Notes under the pieces: generated by a model | What the model saw: only the letters and a program-made list of their open reading frames with translations | The model's database searches: none | What the model was told of the DNA's origin: nothing | Shown: positions 1-20,178 of the stretch, piece after piece | Layout: each line of letters begins with the position of its first letter | Numbering within the stretch: position 1 is the first letter of the stretch | DNA from: Coffea arabica | Taxonomy: Eukaryota; Streptophyta; Magnoliopsida; Gentianales; Rubiaceae | Reading direction: 5' to 3' | Length of the DNA: 64,000 bases | Assembly: GCF_036785885.1 (NCBI RefSeq) | Contig: NC_092312.1 | Location: forward strand, 21,594,001-21,658,000 | Made by a program: the position numbers and the translations under genes

Positions 1-354
1 AATGAAGATGAAGACAAGACGGGGTAACATGTCCGAATGTTTGAACCACTGAAGACTTCAACAGGTAAAAATATTACAAACAAATACTCATTTCAGCTTG
101 GATAGGAGCGAGCATCCGATCCCAGCTGACCTCTAAAGAATTTCTGGATGCTTAGTTCAGATATTGTACAGCATCTAAACAATGTACTTGCATCTTCAAG
201 CACGGACAAAAAAAACCATGTGATAAAACTATAGTTTGACTGAATGCAAGATCCCATGGCTGAAACTTTTAGATGTTCAAACTTTAAGAACCGGCTCTAA
301 CAGGCAAGTATGTGAAAGAGGAACTTAGTTCCTCGAAAACATATGAAAATCATG
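1..354 (-). other. 3' flank / probable 3' UTR of the receptor kinase
   Basis: Sequence downstream of the TAA stop (357-355) of the kinase gene. It is AT-rich and has no supported ORF. Some or all of it is probably 3' UTR. No clear second gene is visible before the window edge. Confidence 0.5.
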
Positions 355-9398
<9,044 letters not shown>

Positions 9399-10529
9399 CT
9401 CCCAAACGACATAAAAATTATGGTAAAAAGTAAAATCTTGCAAAGAAAAACACCAAGTTCTTTTTCAGATTCTAGTATCCAAAAACACCCTTGATTTTAG
9501 AATGAAGTTTGTATGTTCTCCGTGTTGTTTATTTCGAAGTCATTGAAACGGTCAAATAAAGTCCTGGCTCTGCCCACCAATTCTTTCCTTTGAATTAATT
9601 ATTAGAATCATACATTTGGTTGCCTAATAAATACTGCCACGAAGGTGAAGAAACGCTCTTGGTCAACCCCATTCTATATTTGACCTTGTTCCATTCCTAT
9701 GACTTTGTATAACTCCTGATTTCACTATAAAACAAAACGTTCACTCGTGAATATAAATATGAAATTTCTTGTAGATGGATGGTGGAGCAGGGGAAATTCT
9801 TTCCAGGCAGGTTTTGCCCGTCCTGTTCTTGGATTATATACTGAATAAAATAATGTATTAAACAAGCATTTTTGGCCAGTCTAGGCATTATCTAATTTAT
9901 CTAAGCAGAAATATGTCAGAAGGATCTCTTTAATTTTCATTTGGATAGTTTTGACATTTTCAGGGTTCTATTCAGAATATAATACCCATAATCAGCCGCT
10001 CTGGGAATTTACTATTGGATAAATGAAGATGAAAATCAGCAGGAAAATTAAAAATGGGCTGGTGCTGCCAAAACTGACAGACTGCTTTGTTTTTAGTCCA
10101 GGCAAAAGGAAGTTGCAATTACAAGGGAAGAAGCTCCGCCTTAGTACTATAGTATAATAAAGGGATTAGGTAAATAACATGAAAAGATCCATTAACACCA
10201 TCTCATATCTGGACCAACAATCAGTTGCATTTATGATTGATCAAAAATTTGATAATTGTGAAAATCTATATGAAAAACACCCAATTCTAAGTTGGGATTA
10301 AAAAAATTTTTTGACATCAATTTTAATTTGGGAGGAAAAATTTTAACTCCTGGCCTCTCCCGAGGGCGCTAATAGTTCTATCCCTAAATCAACTCGCAGT
10401 CGGCATCCAAGTACGTTAAAGAACTAAAGAACAATGAAAAATTATATCTTTTTCCACTTTAAATCCCAACCTTGTTGTCCGTTCACTTAGCTTTTTTTCG
10501 GGTGAATAACCTACAACAGCAAAATCACT
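9399..10529. other. 5' flank of the receptor kinase, no gene seen
   Basis: This is the promoter and 5' flank of the minus-strand kinase. It is AT-rich with only short, stop-bounded ORFs such as 9697-9888 (63 codons, no recognisable motif). I see no RNA gene or clear mobile element here. Confidence 0.5.
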
Positions 10530-10678
10530 GGGTGTGTTTAGATAGGGAGATTATTTTGGAAAAAAAATTATTTGAAAAACACTATTGTGATATGATGTAT
10601 GTAAAAAGATGATTGAAAATGTATTTATAAAATAAGACAAATATTATTTGAGAAAAAAATTTGTATCCAAACAAACCC
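10530..10678. mobile_element. Short MITE with GGGTNTGTTTRGATA inverted ends
   Basis: 149 bp bounded by GGGTGTGTTTAGATA on the left and TATCCAAACAAACCC on the right, an imperfect terminal inverted repeat (13 of 15). The interior is AT-rich and resembles the segment at 60441-60585 (both contain GATATRNNTG and TGATTGAAAA-type stretches). No convincing target-site duplication was found, so the superfamily is open. Confidence 0.6.
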
Positions 10679-10767
10679 AACATTCTATCAAATTTTGTGG
10701 TGTAATATTTGTAAGATAGAAAAATGATTAAAAGGATAAAAATGTTATTAAAAAGTATTATAATGTG

Positions 10768-10870
10768 GGGGATGGGTTGGATTAGGTGGTAAGGTAGGAA
10801 AAATTATGAGTAGGAGGTCGTGGGTTCAAGGCAGGTCGTGAGTTTAAGACATCCTACTTAAAAAAAAAAT
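10768..10870 (+). mobile_element. tRNA-derived SINE with A-tail and perfect 12-bp target duplication
   Basis: The body starts at GGGGATGGGTTGGATTAGG (A-box-like), contains GTGGGTTCAAGGC (B-box-like) and ends in A9. It is flanked on both sides by TATTATAATGTG (10756-10767 and 10871-10882), an exact 12-bp target-site duplication as left by LINE-machinery retroposition. Related copies lie at 16324-16419 and 25498-25581, both reversed. Confidence 0.8.
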
Positions 10871-11049
10871 TATTATAATGTGACTAAATAATTGTTTCAA
10901 TAATGAGGTATCCCTTTTGTCCTTTGAGAAATATCCATTTTGGATTTGATTTGACTAAGACATTTTCAATGATAGATTCATTTTGAATTTGATAAATAGA
11001 TTACTTTTGAAGATACCCTTTTTGTTCTTTAGTATAATGTCTATAACGT

Positions 11050-11480
11050 ATTTGTGGATGGTACTTTTGAAATGTCAAAAAGTCATTTTTTTCACATAAT
11101 TAAAGATCCATGTTGCATCACCAAATGGTTGCGCCGAAGAGGGTAGGGGGTAGGGGTGAAGGGCGAGGGGGTGGTGGGTGAAGGAGGAGAGGGAAGATGA
11201 TAGGAGGGAGAGAAAGGAAGGGAAAATGAGGGAAAAGAGGGAGGACCGGCAGAGGTGGGAGGGAGGAAGAGAGAGAAAAAAAGGGTGTCGGCTGGTAGTG
11301 GGTTGAGATAGGAGCGGAGAAAAAAACAAAAAGTAAAGAAAAAAAAACTCTCTATGTTTTTTCTTTTTCTTTTTGGTATTTTGAGATGTGTATTTTATGG
11401 TGTTTTTTTTTTAATTTATAAATAAAATTGTAAAATAACTTGTCCATTAAAAACAAAGCTGCCAAATAGACCCGTTATTC
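11050..11480. repeat. Purine-rich GGA/GGGA repeat island
   Basis: A strongly strand-biased G/A-rich core (about 11130-11340) with T/A-rich borders. The ORF on the minus strand here (11075-11329) is rich in S, P and L and is an artefact of the CCT-rich strand. Similar islands occur at 14820-15110 with 15600-15650 and at 48680-49060, suggesting one repeat family with an expanded simple-sequence core. Confidence 0.5.
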
Positions 11481-11519
11481 TACAAAATTCCTTCAAACAA
11501 TCTTCTCTGCAAACACTTA

Positions 11520-14500
11520 GGGTGCGTTTGGTTTTATAGAATTAGAATTGAATTAGAATTGAAATTCTATAGAATTGGAATTCTATGAATTGAAATTCCA
11601 AATCATTCCAATTCTTTCGTTTGGGAAATGCATAGAATTGATACGGAATTTATTTGAAATTCCAAATCCTTTGTTTGCATGAGAGAAGAATTCATTAGGA
11701 ATTAGAATTGTTTTCATGAAACATTTGCTTACATAAAATTTTTCTTTTTTTTTCTTTTTTCTATATAATAATTTTTTTCTTTACATTTAGCTAATTTTTA
11801 CTAAAGATTTAAAAGTAAAAACCAATTTGTGCCTTTAATAATTTATTTTTTTCCACTCTTATATCAATTTCTTTGGTGAACATTTCCAGATGTAGGTTGT
11901 GCTAAGCACAGCATTAGCGAGACATGTCAATCTGACTGCCTTCTTTTGTTCAACGTATGGTATAGATATTGGCATCCAACCAAAACTGGACCTCAACCCC
12001 GTAAAAGTAAATCCCCAATGACACTAGCATATTTCTTAAAACATGGTAGAATACCGGACAGTTAACTACTCACAAATTACCTGACCCAAGAAAATAGTGA
12101 AAAAGAAGACAATATACAAATTGACTTTTTTGGTGATAATCGAGTAGGGTAAAATTTATGACTCTACCGAATAAAGAACTGTGCACCACGAAATGAAAAA
12201 ATGTAGAACAGATGTCAATCATGAAGACAAAGTCCCAAGGCTTCTTGTTTTTGTAACACAATATGATAAATACACGACCGAACCTTTGTACTAATATTTA
12301 CCAGCTTCTTTGGAGGAGATGTTGGAAAATACAAAACTTAAGACTGTCAAATGACCAATTCACACACAGTCAAGTACTTGCTAAATAGAATACAGGAAGA
12401 GCACTTATACAAAAGCTCCTTAACTTTGAGAAAGAATGCAAAGCAATTTTAAAAAAGCATTAGATCCCAAGAAATGCTATAAATTGTTCCCCACTTAACT
12501 ATAATCATCCAATGGGACTACGTGCAGAAATTATATTTTCTCTACTAATCTTTTTGATATGTTGCAGCCAATTTGTCAGGCAGACCTCTCCTCCTCCTAC
12601 ATGGAGATGCAAGCACCTTGGGGACAACTTCTGCGCTACCACCTTCACCAAAAGCCAAGTCTTCCTGCAGCCTGTGGAGAACTCCACCTTCATCAGCAAA
12701 AGCCTGTGGAGAATCTTCCAGCCACCAACAAAAGCTGAAACTTAATTAGTTTCTAGAAAACTATCGACATTTTTATATGGTTGTACGAAGTTATTGTCCG
12801 GTAGCCAAAGTTTGCTGCACTATTGGTTCTCTTGAATTCAGTACCACTTTCAATGAAGAAAACTGGTATAAATATCATGCTGCAAAACTACATCATATTG
12901 TAACTAGTGGGGTGGGTCATCAATTCCATCATTTCCAGTAACAATCCAGTAAAAATTCAGAATTCCGACCAAGAAATAAACCAAATTCTGGTGGAATTGA
13001 ACCCAAAAATTTCTTATTTCTTATTCATTTAAACTTTTTCAGAAAATCCATCAGAGTGAAGATAAAATACTACCACCAGCAATCCATATGAAGCAGTAGT
13101 ATAATTTAGACAAATGATATATAATAGTAGTACAAGGGAAGATTCTATTGATCCTGGATTAATTTAAGGACCAAGTTTTTGTTTGTATGGAAGACAGCAT
13201 CAGATATACTGAGCCAGAGAAACAGGTGCAAAGGAACTTCTTTTGTCATTAGACATCTGATGAACAAGACAAGAAATGAGCCAAACAAAACTAGAACAAG
13301 TCCACCTGAACAAAAATGGATATGAAAGATAAAATGGATATGGTTTCATTTCTGTCTTGTTATTCGGGATAGCTAATAAGTTCCCCTTCCCTGATTATTA
13401 CCCTGATTACGCCACCAAGAAACAATTCATTGACTACCTAGAATCATATGCCACCCACTTTGATATCAACCCTCAATTCAATTAGTGAGAGGAAGCAACT
13501 TGGACTCGATTTAACTAACTGAATTCAAACCCACTCCAGTCACAATAGAACAAATTAGTGAGAGGAAGCAGAAACAAAAGCAGGCCTTCAATCATTAAGA
13601 AATGCACAACTTGACCAGAAAGGTTAAAATATCAATTATCAAGATAACTAACAGCAATCTGCAGCAGAGATAAGCAAAAAATAAGCCCATGGTCAAAAAA
13701 CTTCAGAAGGTTTTCACCTCAAGCGAATTCCCTTCTTTACAGATTCTTTGGCATCATCTGCAGTAGCAAATACGAAAAGCAGCTTGGATCTCACAGTATT
13801 CAGAACATGGATTCGAGTAGGAAGGAAGGAGCAGGTAAACGATAAAAAAGTGTAGTACTCACTATATATTCTGATAGATGAAGCTATAAAATGGAGTTAA
13901 ACAAGAACAATGGGAAATAGAAGAAGGCGGAGAAAATTACATCACTGAATGAAAGGCTTCCAGAATTAAAGCTTTGTTCAAGACGTATCTGTATCAAAAT
14001 ACGATTTAGAGATGGAAGGATCCTTACTGAAGGAATATTGTGGCAGATTTTGTCGAAATCCTCTCCTCGAACCCTGTTCTGAAATTCTTCATGGATTGCC
14101 AACACTTTATGAGTGAACCAATGAACCTCAATCCCTCGGGCCGGAATCATGGTTAATCTTTGACAGTAGTGAATCTCAAGACTAGAAAGATTTAGCCATA
14201 ATGGCTCCTTTCTCTACCGTCCACTTCTCTAATATGAAAATATTAGGGTTGCAGGTGGAAGCGATGGTGGAGAGCAGAGCACTAGTGGCTGAGGAAAAAC
14301 GGTGAGTTAGATAGGAATTGAGGGGCTGCCAATATCCTTGACCCGATTTTAATTTTTGGCCCGTACTAGATCCGCGTATGGACCCGTTTAGTTGTGGAAT
14401 TAGAATTAGAATTCTTTTGGTCTGGTAAAGAATTCAATTCATGGAATTGGACTCCTATAGAATTCAGATTCAATTCTAATTCTTTGAGGGGAGCAGAATC

Positions 14501-14573
14501 CAAACAATGGAATTGGAATTAGGGCCCCAATTCCAATTCTAAACCCCAATTCCATAGGGAACCAAACGCACCC
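11520..14573. mobile_element. 3.05-kb element with GGGTGCGTTTGGTT inverted ends and TTA target duplication
   Basis: The left end GGGTGCGTTTGGTT (11520-11533) is exactly repeated in reverse complement at 14560-14573. Both ends are flanked by TTA (11517-11519, 14574-14576). Subterminal regions on both sides are packed with GAATT/AATTC repeats. TTA duplications with G-rich ends containing GTTTGG fit PIF/Harbinger elements. No transposase was recognised inside. The interior has weak ORFs: 12512-12745 plus (77 codons) and 13884-14150 minus (88 codons, starting MIPARGIEVHWFTHK), neither of which I recognise. The alternative is two nearby short MITEs that happen to pair. Confidence 0.5.
13884..14150 (-). 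other. Unrecognised ORF, possible gene or captured fragment
   Basis: 88-codon ORF beginning MIPARGIEVHWFTHKVLAI. A possible donor (GTAAGG) follows codon 41 at CCTTCA. About 360 bp downstream on the same strand a stretch reads DDAKESVKKGIRLR then stop (ending near 13728) after a possible CAG acceptor. These could be two exons of a small gene or of a captured fragment. I recognise no family, and the setting is inside the 11520-14573 element. Confidence 0.2.
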
Positions 14574-14599
14574 TTATAGATAAAGAACAAAACTTTGGA

Positions 14600-15763
14600 C
14601 CTGCTTAGCACCTAAATTTTTTAGGTATTTTTTCTTTTACAAGTTTTTTAAAAGCTTTGTTTATTAGTTATAGGAACATCAAAAAATTCCACAAAATTTT
14701 AAAAAATATACATTTCAAAATACTTAAAAATATACAAAAAAAAATTTCCTTCTTTCCTTTTTTTCTTCTTTTTCTCCACACCTTAGCCCATCAATGCCCC
14801 TTTATTATTATTATTTTTTACTTTCTTTCTTTTCTCCTCCTACCTCTCTTCCTCCCTCTTTCCTTCTCCTTCCTCCCTCTTCCCCTTCCCTCGCTACCCA
14901 CTTTCTTCTGTGGCTCTAGTCACGTGACCAGTAGGAGAGGGGGTCTAATCACACGAATAACAGAGAAATGGCTCAGTGAAAGAGGAGGAAGTGACGGGAA
15001 AGAGGAGAGAAAGAGAAGGAGAGAAAAGAAGGACAAGGGAGAGAGGAGAGGAGAGGACAAAGGGGAAGCAAGAGGAGAGGAGAGGAGAAGGAAAGTGAAT
15101 AACATACAATGGATCTTCTGTTGCAGGGAAAAAAATGGAGATAGAGGTGGCGACAGTGACAAGGGTGATGGTGGCAATGGCCAGTGGTGGTAGGAGTATT
15201 GTGGTGGCACCATGGTTCGAAGTCTCGGCCGAGTCGTCACCGTCTCGACCCCTACCGATACGATACCGTGATGAAACGATACCGAGATATTTGACTCGCC
15301 GAGAAATCGGTTGAGACGTCACCGCGACGGATTGACTCGGCCGAGTCACACCGAATCACTTCGAGTTATTCCGAATCAAGACAAGAAATCGGCCGAGTTA
15401 CACTGTGACGGATTGACTCGGCCATTTTTTTTGCTATTTTTTATTATTTTTGTTTAGCATACTTTTTTTTTATATTATTAACAATTTTTAGAATATTAAA
15501 TACTTTAAAATTTGCGTCTCACCGAGACCGCAACTGATATGTCGAGACCGATGTGAAACGTTCCGGGCCGTGACCGTGACCGCGACCGCAACTTTGAACC
15601 ATAGGTGGCACTGGGAAGGAAGGATTGAGGGAGAAAAGAAGGCGAAAAAAAAAAAATTTACACATTTCTTAAACACCCAACCATACAAAAAATTTCCTAT
15701 AAATTCTAGTAAATTATAGAAAAATTTTATACAAACATAAAAATTTACTATCCAAACGGGGCT
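14600..15763. repeat. Purine/pyrimidine-rich repeat split by an hAT MITE
   Basis: AT-rich arms (14630-14750 and 15650-15760) surround a C/T-rich then G/A-rich core. The right arm ends in ACTATCCAAACGGGGC, like the ends of other elements here. ORFs at 14657-15193 plus and 14920-15349 minus reflect the biased composition (runs of R/K/E/G or S/P/L) and are not believed to be genes. The MITE at 15211-15603 inserted into the core. Confidence 0.45.
15211..15603. mobile_element. hAT-type MITE with perfect 8-bp target duplication (copy 1)
   Basis: 393 bp from CATGGTTCGAAG to CTTTGAACCATA. GGTGGCAC flanks both sides (15203-15210 and 15604-15611), an exact 8-bp duplication typical of hAT transposons. 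The interior is rich in CGGCCGAG and CGATACCG motifs and unusually GC-rich for this region. It has no coding capacity. The same family is at 24064-24433: shared inverted ends and a shared right-hand block with ATATGTCG and GATGTG. Confidence 0.85.
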
Positions 15764-16049
15764 ATCTTTGCCTTCCAAATCTCTGTTGAAGAAAAGTGAA
15801 AAATATCCGTTCTTTAGAATACTGCATGTCCATGATAAATCAATACTTGGTCAATCCTACGATCGACTAATTAAATAGTTGCTCAATAATCAACACACAT
15901 TTATTCTTCTTTTTAGATAACACTAAAACTAACAGTTAACTTTACAGTCCTATGTTAGCTTCTCATACAACCCAATGAACCGACGATGAAATATTAAAGA
16001 ACGACGCATTACAACTTAACAATGTACTAGTCTTTCCTTTTTCTTTTTG
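15764..16049. other. Intergenic, nothing recognised
   Basis: AT-rich spacer between two repeat elements. No ORF, RNA gene or inverted-repeat element is evident. Confidence 0.5.
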
Positions 16050-16906
16050 GGGTCTGTTTGTTTCGGGTGAAAATGTTTTCCAGGAAAATATTTTCCTAAT
16101 TTCCCGTGTTTGGTTGCACAAAAGTTACTGAAAATATTTTCTTATGTAAAATATTTTCACTCATCTTATGGAAAACAACTTCCCTTTCAAACTTACTGAA
16201 GTTGTTTTCCGAAATGCATGCATCCCGCCTGTAGTATGTTCCAAATTTATTGAAAACATCTTATACTATGTTCTTTTTTTTTAGTATGTTCCAAACTTAT
16301 TGAAAACATCTTGTAGTATGTTCTTTTTTTTTTTTTTAGTGTAAACAGGAGGACTCGAACACAAGACCTCTTCCTTACACTCCCTCCCTCCCTCGTACCA
16401 CCCAACTCAACCCTCCCCCTAGCATATTCAAAATAAAAAAAAACCCCATCCTACTCATCCTATGCTAATAATTAATTATGTATAATAGGGACATTCTTTT
16501 CTAGAGAAACTTTCAGCAGTGAGAGTGCAAGATATATGTTACAATAAGCATTGCATGTGATTGATATTTGACACTAAATGGCCAGCAATTTATTTATTGC
16601 TTAAGGAGATATTTTTTATTCATATATACATTTCTCCAAGATTTTTTAAAGTTAAATAATGAGATAAATTTTCTTATTTTGTATGGGAAGAAGTATGTAG
16701 TTATAATGTGTAGAAAGTAAAAATAGAGATAAAAGTGAAAATATTTCAAAAGTTAAACAAACACCAGAAAAATGAAGTAAGAAAATATTTTCAATAAGCT
16801 AACCAAACACCTGAAAATGATGAAAGGGAAATGATTTTCATAGAAAATTACTTCCACGAAAAATATTTTCCCAAGGAAAACATTTTACTTCCAACCAAAC
16901 AGACCC
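16050..16906. mobile_element. PIF/Harbinger-like MITE with GGGTCTGTTTG ends, carrying a nested SINE
   Basis: 857 bp with left end GGGTCTGTTTGTTT and right end AACCAAACAGACCC (13 of 14 paired). TTG flanks both sides (16047-16049, 16907-16909), a 3-bp duplication of the PIF/Harbinger size. Subterminal GAAAATATTTTCC-type stretches are repeated in inverse orientation at both ends. A SINE is inserted at 16324-16419, and a roughly 50-bp imperfect tandem duplication (about 16233-16333) precedes it. Confidence 0.65.
16324..16419 (-). mobile_element. SINE (copy 2, reversed) inside a MITE
   Basis: Read on the minus strand it has a GGTTGAGTTGGGTGGTACG head, a GTGTTCGAGTCC B-box, then a poly-A tail (poly-T at 16324-16336). 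The flanks are TAGTATGTTC (16314-16323) and TAGCATATTC (16420-16429), a target duplication with 8 of 10 bases kept. It belongs with the copy at 10768. Confidence 0.7.
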
Positions 16907-17254
16907 TTGATGTCGTTCCTTTTCCTTTTCAATATAGGCAACCAATGCAGCATCCAACACATTCGCTTCTCCGACCTCAACTAGGATTAATTACTCTAAG
17001 AAGACTCCAGTGCTCCAGTTCGTAAATCGCATGCAAGACAGAATTTCTGAAGAATATTTACTTGCTTACAAATTAATCATTCCAGTGGATTAGAAATTAA
17101 ACCATTCCAATGGCTTACAAATCCATTTCAAGCAGTTTGTTTTTTATCTGATCCCAGAATACAAAACCTTCCCTGCGGTTTGTTTTCTTTGGGTTAATCC
17201 CTACACTACTATCATATGCTGAAACCGATAATCTTAATCAGTGACAAATTCTTC

Positions 17255-18078
17255 AAGAAGGTCAAGAAGATGACAAGTTTATTGGAAGCTACTACTCGGT
17301 GGAAGAAGTATAAAAGACCAGGACCGGATCCTACGGCACTGTTTACTTGGCTGGGGAAGCTGATTCTCTCTTCCTGTCGGCCTCGTTTGCAGCGGTGAAA
17401 AGTGCCGACATTGAACACTCAAAGTCAGTACTAATGGAAGCCAAGTTCTTGAAAGAACTAGGAAGTAATCCCTATGTGGTTCAATTTTTTTGCAGATGAT
17501 GCTAGCATCGAAAACAATAAAATAGTTTACAACATGTTGATGGAGTATGCTCCTGGTGGTACCCTTGATGACTTCATTACTGCTTATGGTAACGCAGGCA
17601 ATATTATACCTGATTGCCATGCCAGCCCTTTACCATTTTATGCTGCTTAAAGGTCTTTCTCATGGTACACATGGGATGATGACCGGCCGGCTAACTTGGA
17701 GTGATGAGGATACGTGGGATTTATTGGTTGAGATGGTGCTAGGGCCGTCTGAAATTATTTCTGAAATTGGAAAAGATTTTCTGAAGAGATGCTTCATTAA
17801 TTACAAATCCTAACTATAGATGGACCGTTGATATGCTTCTTGAGCATCCATTTATTGTGCATAACATCAAACGGCTGCCTCGGGATGAAGAAACTCACTT
17901 TCAGAACAACCCTTTTGGCATCAATAATGGACCGATTGTTACACAACACCTATTTTCGAGTCCCTTCGAATCTCAATTATATCCTTCCCTTCCAAAGAGA
18001 ACAATTTGTATCATCTCTTTCCTTTTGAGGGCAATTCACAAGCTATTGGAGGCCCTTTTCCTATCCCTTGTGGAGTAG
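17255..18078 (+). pseudogene. Decayed MAPKKK (MAPKKK17/18-type) kinase pseudogene
   Basis: Fragments in different frames match a plant MAP kinase kinase kinase. An N-terminal piece starts around MTSLLEATTRWKKYKR. A G-loop piece GSYGTVYLAGEADS is followed by FAAVKSADIE (the VAVK lysine) and NPYVVQFF. A hinge piece reads YNMLMEYAPGGTLDDF. A C-lobe piece ends WTVDMLLEHPFIVHN. A frameshift separates the first two pieces, stops follow, and the central catalytic part (HRD, DFG, activation segment) is missing by internal deletion. The C-terminal tail after the kinase domain stays open to about 18076. No introns are seen in the matched parts, as in the intronless MAPKKK17/18 group. It cannot encode an active kinase. 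Confidence 0.8.
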
Positions 18079-20040
18079 AATGCATTAACAATCTCCTGGC
18101 AAAGTGAGAAGTACAAGATCATTGGAAAAGGCTCGGGAGTGTAGACATGCATATTGAGCACCAGTCAACTTTGAATTGGACATTGACAAGGAGTCAAGGA
18201 CTAAAGTAGTGTTGTAGGTAGAAGAGCAGTGTTTGGTGAATTTTCTTTTTTTTTTTTTTTTGGGTGAAAAAATTGGTATTGAAGCTGTTCAAGCACAACC
18301 GATGCAAAGAAGATTCTTGCATAGAGCGTAAGTTTTAGTCAAGAACTTAGCTGTGAAGAAAGAAGGTGTTAAAGTGACGTTCAAGCAACTCTGTAAACTT
18401 TTTGGAGTATTAATTCCAACATTAACAAATGCTCAATCTTGCTAAACTGCAAAGTTGGTAGTTAACTGTGCTATTTAAAACCAAAGCATAGGTACAAGAA
18501 AATCAGCAGCTGATAAGAACCGTTGCCTGCAAAATTTTACTAAAGCAATCTAAAATCTTAAAAAGTAGTTGTCCTAATGTTGAACCATTTATCAATTCTT
18601 AACAAACATTATTCATCAAAGGGTAGACTCTACTTCAACATATCAGAGCGACAACAGAATTTCTGTTTACAATTGCACACAACAGAACCTAATACAATGC
18701 CGGAAATTGTACTCGCAGGCGCTTGTAGGGTAGAAAACACTTTGATCACATCCTCGAACAACAACGTTGGTGGCTGGAATGCACTCCCAAATTCCCTCTC
18801 TTTTGCTTCCTTGTGTATCTCCTGAATGTCCATCAGATTCCTACTATCTTCCTCTGACAACCTCAGCATTCACCTCATCTGATTCTACACCAATGACATA
18901 GGGAAATTTCATGAAAACGATGAACTCTGAAGCCTAACGGATAGGGCACAATTTTGACTTGTTTGTTGCAACGCGTTTGTATGGATTTCTCTACAGATAG
19001 ATCCTGCAGCAGTTTGAACAGTACATTTCCAATCAAAATCAATACAAATATGCTTTACAGCAAATAATCCAAAAATTTGCCCTCTTTACCAGCTAGCTAA
19101 TGAATTAGAACTAAGCATCCAATGTTGATGAAAAGAATACTGGAAAGCAAAAGACAATGCATCATAATATAACTACTGCTCTTACTTATATGAACCCCTA
19201 CATCTTTTATTTTATTTTTCTTTAGAGTTGATCATACATCAAAAAACTGAAGAATCATTGAGGATTCTTCGTGCATAACCTTAAATATATCCATCAACTA
19301 TAATTGAACATCAAATTTAACCTTAATTTCTTTCATTTCTCTTCTTACTTTTAAAACTCAGCTAAAAAATCTAAGAAAAAAAAAAAGCTCCCAAAAAGAG
19401 TTGTGAATTGAAAATGGCGAGGTTTTTGAGAAAAACATAAAAATGAAAAGCTAAAAGAGCCGTGAATTCAGGGTAGTATGGCCTAAAAACTAATTCTTCA
19501 TGAAGTTTAATCAATATAAAAACTGCCATTGTTGATGATACGTTTATTTATTGTAGAACATATTCGATCACAATCTATTGACATTCTAATATTTGTTTAT
19601 GGTATTTAAAGGAATTACAAATTCGTAAACTGAAACCCATAAATGGTTTTAATTCTTGTGTTAACCAAAAAACAAATTAAAGTGAGGAGCTTTATTACCT
19701 GGAAATTGGCATGGACATTGGAGAGGCTCTTTAATGCAGGCATGGACCATGTAAAGAAAAATTTGTATTTTCGTTCATTTGTGCTGTTAGATTAGAAACA
19801 GTGTCAAGGAGGCGAACAACCCTATCAGATTTCAATTAATTTGATGCTAAGGTTGCCACCGAATGCAATGACAAACACCAACGTGGAGAAAGTCTGTTTT
19901 CAAAAGATTGTCTACAACTCGTGCAAGTTCAGCATCAGGAGTTTAACTGGGAACACTTCAACATACGATACTGTATATAAATGATTGTGTTGTGGCTTCA
20001 TTTTGGAAGAAACACAAGACCTTATTAATTACGATTAATC
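18079..20040. other. Intergenic, one unrecognised minus-strand ORF
   Basis: AT-rich spacer. A long T tract at 18247-18264 followed by GGGTGAAAAAATTGG resembles the reversed 3' end of a LINE (compare 27536). A 79-codon minus ORF at 18869-18630 (LSEEDSRNLMDIQEIHKEAKE) has no family I recognise and no clear splice partners. Confidence 0.35.
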
Positions 20041-20042
20041 TT

Positions 20043-20178
20043 TCCTACACTGACAGTGTATACACTGTCAGCGTTAAATGAATGACAACTCTATAAAATT
20101 TGAATTTGAAATTCAACTTTTACACACATGTCGTGAATCAAACGGTGATAGCGTATACATTATCAGTGTATATAAGAT
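20043..20178. repeat. Short palindromic repeat (MITE-like)
   Basis: Contains the perfect 22-bp palindrome at 20050-20071 (half-site CTGACAGTGTA). A diverged version of the motif, GATAGCGTATACATTATC, lies about 80 bp further on. The block from 58340 to 58415 shares the TTTACACACAT-type spacer and an 18-bp palindrome of the same sequence type, so this is a dispersed family. Confidence 0.55.

Noticed and set aside
11075-11329. Ser/Pro/Leu-rich minus-strand ORF
   Set aside because: Product of a CCT/CCC-rich strand in a purine-rich repeat; no domain or splice support.
12505-12745. Overlapping plus and minus ORFs near 12.6 kb
   Set aside because: More GC-rich than the surroundings and open on both strands, but no family resemblance; not called as a gene.
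14657-15349. Overlapping Arg/Glu-rich and Ser/Leu-rich ORFs of 106-178 codons
   Set aside because: They lie on both strands of a low-complexity repeat, with an hAT MITE inserted into the end; composition explains them.
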